A program made the position numbers and the translations under genes. Source: Liolophura sinensis (taxonomy: Eukaryota; Mollusca; Polyplacophora; Chitonida; Chitonidae). From it: a stretch of 64,000 nucleotides of DNA. Under the pieces are notes generated by a model. It was not told where the DNA came from. It did no database searches and saw only the letters and a list, made by a program, of their open reading frames with translations. Every line of letters begins with the position of its first letter. Position 1 is the stretch's first letter. Location of the stretch: assembly GCF_032854445.1 (NCBI RefSeq), contig NC_088295.1, forward strand, positions 68,493,249-68,557,248. Reading direction: 5' to 3'. Positions 25,844-37,800 of the stretch are shown piece by piece.

Positions 25844-28800
25844 GCTTCTTGATGCAAGACGTTTTTACTTTACCCTGGTCTATTCTTTCACAAAACTGGA
25901 ACAACAACATGGAAGGATGGTTAGCATAAAGTGGTTCTGTAGCGGGAGATGCCAGCTGAACGACATGCCAAATGTATAAATGTTTATACCATAATTGTAT
26001 TTTATTTCGACAAAAAGTTAGTATCTTATAGCTAAGTAACACACAGCATACTTCAAGCCTTTTACTTCCTTAAAGATTACGCCTGTGACTTACTTTCTTT
26101 CTTGAGCACGTGCAGGTGTAATGCTTATACGAGTTACTTCCCCTGAACTTATGATTTTTGAAAACGTATGTTGAGAACGAAAACAATGTTGTTAAAAAAA
26201 TAGAAGTCGCAGCCGTGGAAGTGATATTTCTTTTTCGGCCGTTTTTCCACAACAAGTAGATATTTTGTGTGTTTCCGAAAGCCTTCAGTTGACAAATATT
26301 GCATTTTGTGAAATTCTGTGACATCATACCTCATAAGGCACAATCAACTAAATCAGTACTAGCTGGGATCAGTGGTAACACGGTGATTGTCACTAAGTTC
26401 AGAGAATAGTAAGCAGGTTACGCAACTAAAATCGACAGACACAACGTGCGTATAATGATTTCACCGCTCTTTGTTATTACATCATTTTCACAAACTTTCA
26501 AAATTAAGGAAAAATAAAGGAAATTATGCAAATACTGTCAATGCTCCAAGGGCGACAACTTTGTTGTGTTTAGTCACGTGATAACCTATTTCTGTCATCA
26601 AGAAGCTGGGCGAGGGCGATAGCAGGTAAGACTTGTACACGTTGACAATCTGTTGACGCATAAGTGTGGCATATGGAAATAATCTACACAGTCCGTGCTC
26701 TTTAGATGTGGTGACAAAATTATCCAAACTAAGCTGATCAATATTGCTTGTAGGAAGAGACAATCTGCCACCAATGTCAACAACCTCCGTGCAACAACAA
26801 CATTGCCAGGATAGGGCAATCTGTCATGGCATTTTTGAAGACGATCGTATGTGGACGTATTGTTGAACCAAGGCTCGTTTATTTCCCCAAAACTATAATT
26901 GTTTGTGTACATTGCTCAATGCTAAAGTTTAAGCTCAACGTTGCTCAACTCACAAATAAGTAGGCCTATTAAATTCCCCTACATATTTCAAGTGTAGATT
27001 TATTTGTTTTGCGAGTGTCCAACGCTAGATAACTTAAGCGGTACCTCAGTTTGAGACGACCCACATACAGGCAAAAGGCTGCACTGGCAGTCGCAAGCAT
27101 ACTAGGTGTTGAAAGATAGCATGGTAAGGTATAGGGAGATGAACAAGATTGGATGATATTTTGAGAACTAAATACTGCTGATAATAACTGGAAATTATAA
27201 AGGAGGGATTCATGTTCTCAGGAGTTCCCCGTGGGAGCGCTCACACCACATACCAGAATTTGGGGTTAGAATTCTGGAGGTGCACAGCCTTTGCGTATTT
27301 GAGTGTTCGACAAATGGAGTGATTATGACTTATTTGTTTTCTTGTCTTTTGTGGCGATATCCATACGTGTCAGTAGTTTATTTAGATCACACTAAGCATT
27401 AGTCCATCTGACATTCTGACATTCATTGTAACACTGCGTCCATCGCCGCCTCTCAAGTAAATCATGGTACATCTGCAAAGTCCAACTCGATGAGACCGAT
27501 TTCAATGAAGTCTGCACTGATGATACCCAAATTTACTTGCACTAAAAACACAAATTCATTTTTTATGTCTTTTTGGATTGAATTAAGAAGGTTGAAGTTA
27601 TTCTTGCAGACAGCAATCGAAACATAATAGTTTTCTTGAGAATTTCAATGCTAAAAGTTGCATTTTAAACACAGCAGTGGGTCACATGACACTTCAAAAT
27701 GGCTGTCGACAGCGAGACACTCAGTACAGCTGAAGCTATAGCAGTCAATGTGACCACCATGCAGGAAGTTATCTAGTTTCACGATTGAGAGTAGTAAATT
27801 AAGATACTGTTAGAGATTCCACCATAAAATTACATATAAATTAGCACAGGGGTCACAATGTAAGGTTACTGCATGTTGGCTTAAAAGAGGCTACATGGTC
27901 CAAGCATGTAATCTAAGCCCAGTTTCTGGTATACATGCAAGCTTCCTCAAGTGGAACTCCGTAAAATGTGAATCCCTCAAAGGCCCTCATATGATAGATG
28001 GATTCTGCAAGATGGCCTGCTAGAGACCATGTGACCTCCCTAGTAACAGGCAGCGTGGACCAAGAAATATGGTCCCCCTAATGTTATATCATAGGAAATT
28101 TTTGAATCACTGTCAGTGATAGTGTATTTATTGGATTTATGTAATTTTCAGCTGCTCCTAGACGACGCCGTGCATACACTCAGAAACAAAATCAGCACAA
28201 ATTGTCACCTTTTTCTGATGTTCACCGTGAAAAGCAGATTCATCACTAGATTGAGATCATTACTTTTACCATGTGATATAAACATCAGCATGGCGCACCA
28301 AAGGTGTCTCCATTTATATAGATTTAGCCAGAATTTGAAATCAGGCCATCTCATTTCCAGTTTTCATTTATTTTCCCTATCTCTCCTATGTTAATTTTGT
28401 CAGAATGTGGGTGTCTCAAAGACACTGAGGCACCTCCCCTGGCTAAACCTATGTGTATTGGTGATACTGTGTGGTTTGTGTAATGTCTCTATTACGAAGT
28501 TTTATACTGTTCCTTGGGGCCTCTTTCACATGCTCAATCCACTAAAGCATTATAGGCAAGATTATGGTTTCTGTTAGTACATAACTATGTTCTGTTTCAG
28601 GTGCACTGTGGAATGGAAGCTAGGATTTACCATCTTAGACATACAATGCATTAGTGGGCGCAGAGGTGATGCAGAAGATGTCTTCACAAATATTAGGTCC
28701 GAGTGTCCATTTGTGAAGCTATGTATAGCTCTTCCACTTAAAAATCAAATTTCTGCAAAAAGTTCAGGTGAGTGTGTAAGTTTCTTAGAAGCATCACAAT

Positions 28801-29187
28801 ACCCTGAAAATAAAGAGACATTATTTAGAATTACCGTAAATCACGTAGAGTTTAGCCGAAAATTTCTGGTTGTGAAGTTTAGCGGATTTGACTTGCCAGA
28901 GAAGATGACGGGGAGAATGATCAGCCCCCAGCTGTGCAGTAAACTCCAGTGATGGTCTGGCAGCTGGCCCTCGCCACAAAGGGTGAACTCCCCAGGCATG
29001 GACTGAGAGAAGGTTGATTGTACACCGACTAGTCCAGCTAGACCCTCATTAAAATGTTCTTTGTTGCGCGTAAATTATTATTATTTTTTTTTTACCTGTG
29101 AAATAACTTTCAGAAAATGATTTGAAATTTCCCCTGTCTGTTACTTCTGCAGTGTCTGAGTTGGGGACGGCATGACATAAGACATTA

Positions 29188-29214
29188 CCCCCCCCACCCC
29201 CCCACCCCCCCCCC
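29188..29214. repeat. C-rich tract, G-quadruplex potential on the minus strand
   Basis: Runs of 7-10 C separated by single A. It lies in the intergenic region 2.5 kb before the giantin start. Confidence 0.85.
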
Positions 29215-29318
29215 GTTAAACTTCATGAAGGCTTAGGTTGCTAATCAGCACCGTATGTGGTCAACTAGGGTATTTGACAGTGAGGCTTAAAGATTTCCTG
29301 ATCAGTCACACCTTTGTT

Positions 29319-29550
29319 TTTATTTATTTATTTACTTGATCGGTGTTTACGTCGTACTCAAGAATATTTCGCTTATTTGAAGGCCAGCATTATGGTGGGA
29401 AAAAAACCGGGCAGAGCCCGGGGGAAACCCTCGACCATCTGCAGGTTGCAGGCAGACCTTCCCACATACGGGCGGAGAACTCAAAGCGACCGCATTGGTG
29501 ATAGGCTCCTGGGTCATTATGCTGCGCCAGAGTGCTAATCAACTGAATTA
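29319..29550 (-). mobile_element. SINE copy, intergenic
   Basis: Tail TTTATTTATTTATTTACTTG on the plus strand, then GTACTCAAGAATATTTCGC, GGCCAGCATTATGGTGGGA, CCATCTGCAGGTTGC and AGGCTCCTGGGTCATTATGC. The tRNA-like head is damaged at its outer end. Confidence 0.9.
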
Positions 29551-31713
29551 AAATCAATTCAAGTAAATTAAAGTAAATAAAAGTGTCAAGCAACAAGTGC
29601 AACAATCTTCTATATTCCAAAAATGTCCACACTAAACAGGCTACTTCACGTATGACTTTTCAGGTTGACAGGCTAAATTTGCAGTTTACACTTGCTGGCC
29701 TGAATTAAATTGGTGAATGCTTAATTGTTCAGGTAATGTGGAGATCGCCCGATGTTGTTCATTCACAGCCCTGTAAATAAATTTAGCAAATCTGCGTACA
29801 AGAGGTATTTCAGTGATACAGGTCTGATTGGTAAGTATCAATCGTCCAGCTCTCGTAAAAAAACAAAAGTTGACTTCGCCACATCTTGCGCACTTGTTAT
29901 TTCGTTACAATCGAAATTCTCCTTCCATTTCAGAAAAATTCTATTTTCCCACCATATCAGATCGTGTTCATTCAGTTCAACACAGTAAACACATTTCTGC
30001 AAAGTTTCCGAGACTAAATATACAACTTGTTCTAACCTGATTCGCTCATTGTTGTGACAGCCGATTACTAAGCACTGGACTGAGAACTCGGAGTCAGTTG
30101 CACATAAATGTCTACAGGTAACTGACAGCTTACCGATTTCAACAATGGCCAGTTAGATGCATTTATTTTCATTGACCCGCCCATTGAAATAGTCACAATT
30201 GTGAAATCTCCTGCTGAATGTAGACTGGCAGATGGAAGTCCATTAATTTCATACAGCCACGTGCTGAGTGAAATGCATGTGCAGTAACTTTTGTGAGACC
30301 GCTATGAACTTTGCTACTGAACCATTTCAGTAAAGCCATGTAGTGATGTATTTCAGTGGTTTACGCAACACACGTAACCCATTTACAGTGAGTAAAATTA
30401 AACACAATTGCCAAAACATCAGATGGTCGGATCAGGTCTCTCTTGTGATTGACAAGTCTCCTAAACTATGTTGTAGCTGCAAAGACTATACCCAGAGCTG
30501 TGCGAAAGGCTGGGATTAGCCATGATATCAATACAACTCAGTAGGTTATAGTTTGGCACCTTCTCCGCCCAAATTTCCATATAATGAATGCTTTTGATAG
30601 ATCATCCAGGCCTACATTGGTAAAGTGCGATCACGAGTTCTAATTCAAGCAAACTGCGTGAAAATGGATTTATCTTACTCCAACAAGGGCAGACCTGTAA
30701 AGCTGAACCTAACTGTGATAAGTCGTAGCAGTGAAGTGTTGTATTTATTTGTATTTGTAAATTAGCTTCTAAAACGCATATGGGTATTTATTTACTTTAG
30801 ACTAGACACATATTCGTCGTTCGGTGACCTGCACGATTATCACTGTCGGCCTGTTTGTTATCAGTCCTCCATCTGACCTTAATCCGCCTGTTTTGTTACG
30901 ACATACTCTCGGAGACCATATGTGGAACATTCACTGTGGTGGAAAATATGTAGAGATGGTACTAGCAACATTTCATTGCTCACATGAAGCGTTTTGGCAT
31001 TGCTCGGCACACCATATGTGAGATGTGCATTCTGAGACTAACTGTGTTGTCATTCTACTAGAGCTAACAGCAGTAGGTTCAGTGAAGCCTGAGCGTGTTT
31101 ACTGGTTTTGTCACAGGTATGTACAATCCTGTGAACACACTCCTCAGACCCTCACTGCCCTCCAGTTGTGTCCAATTACCAAAAATCACAACTAAACACA
31201 ATGAATCATGGGATACACTTTTTCAAATGTCGGCTAAACTCCATGTGATTTACGGTAAAGGTTTGCAACAAATGAAATGGATATGGGCAGGTAAGGTATT
31301 TTCATTTCAATTCAAATCCTCTTTTTAGGCTCCAGGATAACATACCAGATAAAATGACTACGAATTTTAACTTGACGTTTGTTGTGAGCAGCAACAAGAC
31401 AATTAGTGTATCTGTTAACGGAATTGTATAATTATTATGCTATACTACTGCTCCTTGCTGTGTATCTGACATTAAGTTGCAGCCAAACAAATTAGCCATT
31501 AAGAGCGGGGTTTGAATCTACCACCTCACCAGTCACAAGGGCTATAGAACTTCAGCTATAGGCTGTAGCTTTTAGCTCCCTTTGTCATTGAGGTCTGTGC
31601 ACACCAATGATATAGAAAGATGTAAACGTCTCCTGTCAGTGTTTTTAATTGAAATGATTAAAAGTTACCGGCTATTATTCATGTCCAGGTTTGTGAAGAG
31701 GACAGGTGTAATC

Positions 31714-31830
31714 ATGGCTGAGTCTGACCTACGGATGCAGCTAGAGCAGCAGCAGACTCTGATAGACCAGCTCAAGTCCATGATCCGAGAGGGTGAGGAG
31801 GCACTGAAGAAAAAAGATGTGGAGCTGAAG
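31714..31830 (+). CDS. GOLGB1: giantin exon 1 (coding, residues 1-39)
   Basis: Encodes MAESDLRMQLEQQQTLIDQL...KKKDVELK, then donor GAAG|GTATAG. It aligns with human giantin VQERLAYAEQLVVELKDIIRQKDVQL. The exon itself probably begins at 31689 after CATGTCCAG, giving 25 bases of 5' UTR. Vertebrate giantin has about 50 more N-terminal residues, which I did not find. Confidence 0.88.
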
Positions 31831-34800
31831 GTATAGCAACTGAATTCAAACCCAGCCAAGTCGTTTGATTGTTGTAACTACGTGTACATTGTAGTTAAGT
31901 TGGTATGCACAGTGGTGGTGTTGAAGGAATAACTTTTGTGTAGTCCAAAGAGGTCAAGGTACTTGTGTGTATGTCATGCATTGATAAAGCAAATAATAAT
32001 GAAGTAGGTCCCATGTAGTTTGCACCATGCACTGCACGCTGTTCTCTGCAGCATTTTGCCCATCTTTTGTACTTATAATGTTGATTATATGACTTCTTAG
32101 AAAACAGGTATCTTGCATGTAAAAATGTCCCATTTCCTCACCTAACGTAAAATATTACCTCTTTATTCTGTGACCAGTTTCTCATGTTATAGGGGGCCTC
32201 CATGGGTCACTTTGTTAGCGCACTAGTGCAGCGTAATGACCCAGGAGCCTCTCACCAATGCAGTCGCTGTGAGTTCAAGTCCAGCCCATGCTGGCTTCCT
32301 CTCCGGCCGTATGTGGGAAGGTCTGGCAGCAGCCTGTGGATGGTCGTGTGTTTCCCCCAGTGAAACTGATATTGTTTGCTGAAAAAAAAAACACACACAA
32401 AAATAAGTATTCATTAGCTGGCAGTTTTCTAAGAATAACTTGTATTAAATATTGTATATGTTTCATGATTAAATTGAATTCAAATTCCGTTTGTTTTTAG
32501 CTAATTTTAGAAACGTTTTTTTTAGCTGATCTATACTTTTTAAGAGTGTTCTTTTCCTCTGAGTGTTGGCATCAACGGTACTCTCTCTCTCTCTCTCCTC
32601 TTTTGTAACACTGGCATGCAGTTTGCTCGTTTTGGCTCTCATTGTTATTTTCTGGATATTTTGAGTTACGACAAAGTCATGTTGTAAGGTTCCTGACATC
32701 ACCTGGTAATTAGAGAGAAATGCCAACTCAACACAATTCGTGCATTACTCATTTATGTTGGTTTATGACATGTGCTACATTTTAATTTTTTGAATTTGCT
32801 TTAATCATGTTTTGATTTTGGATTTTAATAATTATCAAAGGTACATGTGGCTTAAAACTTACTTAATGGGTGGTACATGAAACTGGTAATTATTTGGAAT
32901 TTACTGACGTATGAGACGCTTTTATAATAGTGATAAACAGCTGCTTTTTTTTTTGTTTAACACATTTATCAGTGTTAGTTTTTCACCTGGAAAAAAATGC
33001 TGCTTTACTCAGGAGTCACAGTGAAGAAAATGTAGATCCTATTCTTAGTCCTATTCTAAAGATAACTGTTCCCAAGAAAGCTTGCAATAATGCCTGTCCA
33101 TCTCCTCATGCTCAGTTTGCCTGGTTGTAGTTTGCTTGTCTGGCTTGTCAGAATTTGTTTGCATGGTTCTTTTGCTTGTTTAGGAGACAAGTAGCAAATT
33201 GTCCAAAATGAAGCTACAGGCTAAGGCAAAGGTTGCGAAAATGACTCAAGAGGCTAAAAAAGGACTTGCTGACTCACCCAAAAAGGTAATTGAAATGCAT
33301 GACCAAATGGTATGACAGAATGTAACACAAGATTTGTTTGTACAGGTATGTGTGAAGAAGCTCATTATTATTGTTAAAAACATAAGGTTTTATTCCCCTT
33401 GCATTTACCTATTTCAGTGTTAACCTTTATGTGATGTTATTATTCATGCAGTTTGCATTAGTATGGGTACATTATTCACCATCATGGGGTACATGTAGTA
33501 AATATTGGGCTTTTTGAGTAAAAACTCTAGACATAAGTATACTATTATGCTTAGTTTATAGCCCAGGATGTTGAGATTATCACAGAATATATTAACGCAA
33601 TAGTGTATGATTTGCATGCCTGTTAAATGTCCACAGTTTTAATGCTGGGCTCTAAAAGTAAGAGCTCAAACCATGTTAATGAAATTTTAAAAATTGTTGT
33701 GCGAAGTAAACGGGAACCATCAACAATTTTGTGTTTGAGTATATGTATATCCAGCTATTCTGTTGCAGGCCTGTTGTTAGAGACAGTAAAAGGTCACTCA
33801 TATGACTGTTATACTTGTGCTGAAATTTGTTAGTAACTGACAAGTTTGTCATAACAGAGATGGGCTAAATGTGTGTGTATCAGAGGATTCATGTGAATAC
33901 TCTGAAATGGTCTTAAGTGAGGACCTCCATACAGAAATCTTTGGTAGGTTTCACCAGACCCTATTAGAAAAATAGGATAGATGGTTAGGAATTTTTTTTT
34001 TTTTTGATCTAGGCCAGTGAAAATGATAGTGATTTAAGCAAAATTATTACCATTGAAAGCATGGAAGAAGGAAGCTTTGATGGAGGGTCCATCACACCAG
34101 ATGGTGATACGAACACCCACCAGTGACCTTCTGTCATTGCTAAATGAGCTTCAGCTGCTTATTATTAGAGAACTGACATTCTGACTTTTTCTTTGTATAA
34201 TTTAGACGAAAGTTACTTTTGAACTAAGCAGATTTATCGTTTTTAAAATTCACACATGTATAGCTTCCTTTCTCCCTGACCCTGTATTATCTTTACTGAG
34301 ATTCAGTTTGAGATGGCTAATATAGCCAGAAATATTTCAGAGTGACAAAACATGTAACTGGATACAAAGCATTAAAAATGTGTTAGGATTCTTGAGTAAG
34401 CTTTTAAAACCCTAATGAAATAAATAAATAAATAACATATTTTAGTAGTTTACAATATGAGATATACATGCTGTTATATACTGTTGCTGTTGTTTTCTAA
34501 TAGACAAGTGATGAGGGGGGTGCCTCAACATCCGAGGACTCATCTGGGGACAAAGGTAGTAGAGCTAAGACCATGCTGCTGAAGAAGAAGCTGGAGGAGA
34601 AGGACCGTGCATTGCAGGAGAAGACAGATGTCATCAGCGAGAAGGAGCAACAGCTGGGACTGAAGGACAAGCTGATCATTGAGCGAGAGGAAACTATCAA
34701 AATGCTGACCACTCAGCTTGAAGATAGAGCTCAACTTCTGGAAGAAATGCAAAGTTCGCAGAGTTCATCTGATTGTGCAGAGGTAGTGTATGCTTGATTC

Positions 34801-37800
34801 TCAGCGTAGGAATCTGTGTAACTGTAAAAGGAAAAATTATATTTGTTATGATTTGTACATCACAGTTACAGTATAAATTTGTAAATATGGCTGTCTGCTG
34901 TTTACATTCACCATATTCATATGGTTCTATTTATTCGGTAGGCCAACCCATTTTTTATGGGCTTTATGCCCAGCTGAGTTAGATTTTATTGGAATGGCTG
35001 TATATCGATCAGCGGAATGTTCATGTAGGACAGTGAGTACAACTCCTGACCTGAAATGACAGGAGGTGCGGGTTCAACCCCAGCCTTAGACAGGCAATTT
35101 GTAGAAAATTATAAATATTTAATTTATATGAGGTTGGCCAACGTTATGGTTGGAAGACTCTGTTTGAAGCAGTCTTTGGTGACAGTAAATGGTTGATGGT
35201 GTTCATATGGCAATTTTCTCACTCGTACATTTGTTGAATACCACTTGTCTTGCATCAACATGGCTTGCAAGCCTGCATGTTACACATTTTATCCCAAGCA
35301 CTCTAGTTTCATCCACCCATAACTCTGACTGCATCGTAAAATTGTTGAGTATTTTACAGCAATCAATAAATCAATCAGTCAGCGATATGATGTCATATTA
35401 CAGAACACAGCCCAGCAGATGTATGCTCAGATGGTGTACAAGGACACACGGATCTTAGAGTTAAACAACAAGATCCTGGAGCAAGACAAGAAGGTAATGG
35501 ATCTTCAGGAGTTTGTGAGTGAGAAGAATGAGGTCATCAGAGGTCGGGACCAGGTCATTGAGGTCAGTCCAGCAGAAACTTGATTAACTGGAATATTTGA
35601 TGTTTGTCCATTAAAGTTTCATTGAGGTATTCTTAGTATTATAAATGTAACTTGTCAGGTGTCAAACAGTGAGTGTTATCACTTGTTTACCTGAGCTATG
35701 ACCATCACAATTTTCATTTTTAGCTTGCCTTACAAAGTAAGGAGAGATATTGTGACAGGGGTATCCGATGCTGTTGGTGGTGTTGGTGTCCAGTTTGGTT
35801 AAAGTTGTGGCCAGTCATAGGGTTTTAGTGGCAACCCATATTACACAGATAGCCAATCATCTGTATCGATTTGCATATCAAAGAACAAGGACTTCTTTTA
35901 TAGTCCTAGTTGTGACATTATAATGATTTTGGTGCTTCTCATTCAGTTGATGGCAATGATTTCTTAGCACTATATAATTAGAGGATAATATCTGTGAATG
36001 ACAGGGTCAATCACTCTACTTTTTGGGGGGGGGGGGAGGTGGGGCGGGTTTAGAGGTCAATATATGAATGTATCATATGAATGAACAATGAAGCGAGCTA
36101 CTGGTATTCTCTGAATGCCTTGTTAATTTATACCACTCTGTAGCAGGTCACATATTATAAACCTTTCTTTGTTCGCCATTCAAAATAGCCATATTACAAA
36201 GACAAGCAATAGAGATGCAGATCGATGCATGTGAAGTGAAGTCTCTTGTAGTAATGTTTTGTTGGTCTTTCTTCAGGTGCTGCAGAGTACCATAAAGGAG
36301 AAGGACCAAACTGTTCAGGACCAAGCGGCACTCATTGCCAAACTGACATCTAAAGTGGAGACTAGTGAGGAGAAAACAAGCCTCCTTACAGAACAGGTCA
36401 ACAAGCTAGAGCAAGACCTGAAAAACGAAGAAGAGAGGTTCAACACTAAGATTTCGGAAACTCAGAAATATTTCGAAGAAATGCTTCAAGAGCGAGAAAC
36501 CGAATCTGCCCAGTTAAAGGAGATGATACACTCAAGGGAGGTAGAAATTGCTGCTAAAGACAGTGACCTCAGGGAGATAATTACACGTCATGAGCGGGAT
36601 GTCCAGCGTCTTATGACGAAAGGGGAGGTAAATATGGAAGACCATGTGTTACAAATGATGGAACAGCGTATTAAGGATACTAATGAGGTGTTGGAGGGAA
36701 AGCTCAAGGTCATCGAGGTGCTGCAACAAGAAATGACAGTCAAGGACAAGCAAATTGAAGAACAGAACACCGTGGTTAAGAGCTTGAAGGAGAGGCTTCA
36801 ACTGACAACAGAGCAAAACACCCATGTCCAGCAGAGCTTTGCGGAAAGTGAATTTCACTGGAAGCAGGAGCGAGAAAAGCTCCAGAGCAAACTGAAAGAC
36901 CTTGCTGAGAAACATGAAAATGAGAAAAGTGAGAAAGAGTTACAGATAGCCACCATGCAGTCCTCGGTGTCTCAGTATGAGGCTGCATACACTCAGGCAG
37001 CTTCCCAGTACAACTCTTTACAGCAACGTTTCCAGCAGCTTTATGTAGAAATGGAGAAACTGAAATCAGGGGAGACAACTGCTGTCTCGTCCTCCCTGGA
37101 TCAGCCAGTGATGTCACAAGAGACTGAACATCTCAAAAAGCAAATAATAGCTTTACAACAGGAACTGGCACAGAGAGATTCTGAGATTTCACAGCTTAAA
37201 ATGAGTTCCTCCAAACAGACCTCTTCAGATTATGCAGATGAGATGGAGAAACTGAAGAATCAGCTCTCAGAGAAAGATGCCCAGTTGAAGGATTTGGCAG
37301 AGAAAAAGCCAGAAGCTGGTGCTGGCAGCAGGGACACAAAATTCATTAAAATGAAAGCACAGATGACATCAAAGATCAAATCTCTGGAGAAACAGTTGGA
37401 GGAACTGAGAAAAGTATGAATTTCTTTTTCCTTTTCCTTTTCCATGGTATTTAATTATGCAATGCGTTTTTTTGGCTAGTATGTAAATTAATTAAATATC
37501 AGATTTAATTTTGTGTGGAAATTGGAGAGTTTCTTTGTACATTGCTATACAGAAGATCGGTAATGTGTATACTTTATGTACAGTTAAGAAATATTAAGAG
37601 ATTGGTGTACATGTATGTCATGTTGGTTGAACACTAGCTGTCTTAAACTTCATGGAAGACCACACAAAAGGCCACTTTCAACTGCTTATTGCTACCAAGA
37701 ATAACCTTACATATATTTGTAGTAATCTTGAATGTAATAGACAAACAAATATTCTAAACAGCAATTTTACCAGTAATATTCCTTTCCTTATGACACAGGA

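Larger units (their letters stand above)
25844..31713. other. intergenic region between divergent wdr77 and giantin start codons
   Basis: 5.9 kb separating the two start codons. It must hold both promoters and the giantin 5' UTR exon or exons, but I recognise no TATA box, initiator or conserved element. It contains a SINE (29319-29550), a C-rich tract (29188-29214) and an unexplained 121-codon frame (28587-28952). An acceptor at 31688 (CATGTCCAG) implies an unseen upstream giantin UTR exon. Confidence 0.7.
31831..33183 (+). other. giantin intron 1
   Basis: Contains a sense-oriented SINE copy (32192-32372) and a (CT)n tract (32581-32597). Nothing else recognised. Confidence 0.7.

Noticed and set aside
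27699-27776. 25-codon frame beginning MAVDSETLSTAEAIAV
   Set aside because: Good start context, but too short and with no sign of an exon it could splice to.
34124-34503. Further coding sequence between the candidate exon and giantin exon 3
   Set aside because: Stops in all frames and no splice pair; ordinary intron with an AAATAAAT run.
37652-37798. Coding extension upstream of giantin exon 6
   Set aside because: The open frame continues left only by chance; the acceptor at 37798 and the family alignment begin at DSDLADK.
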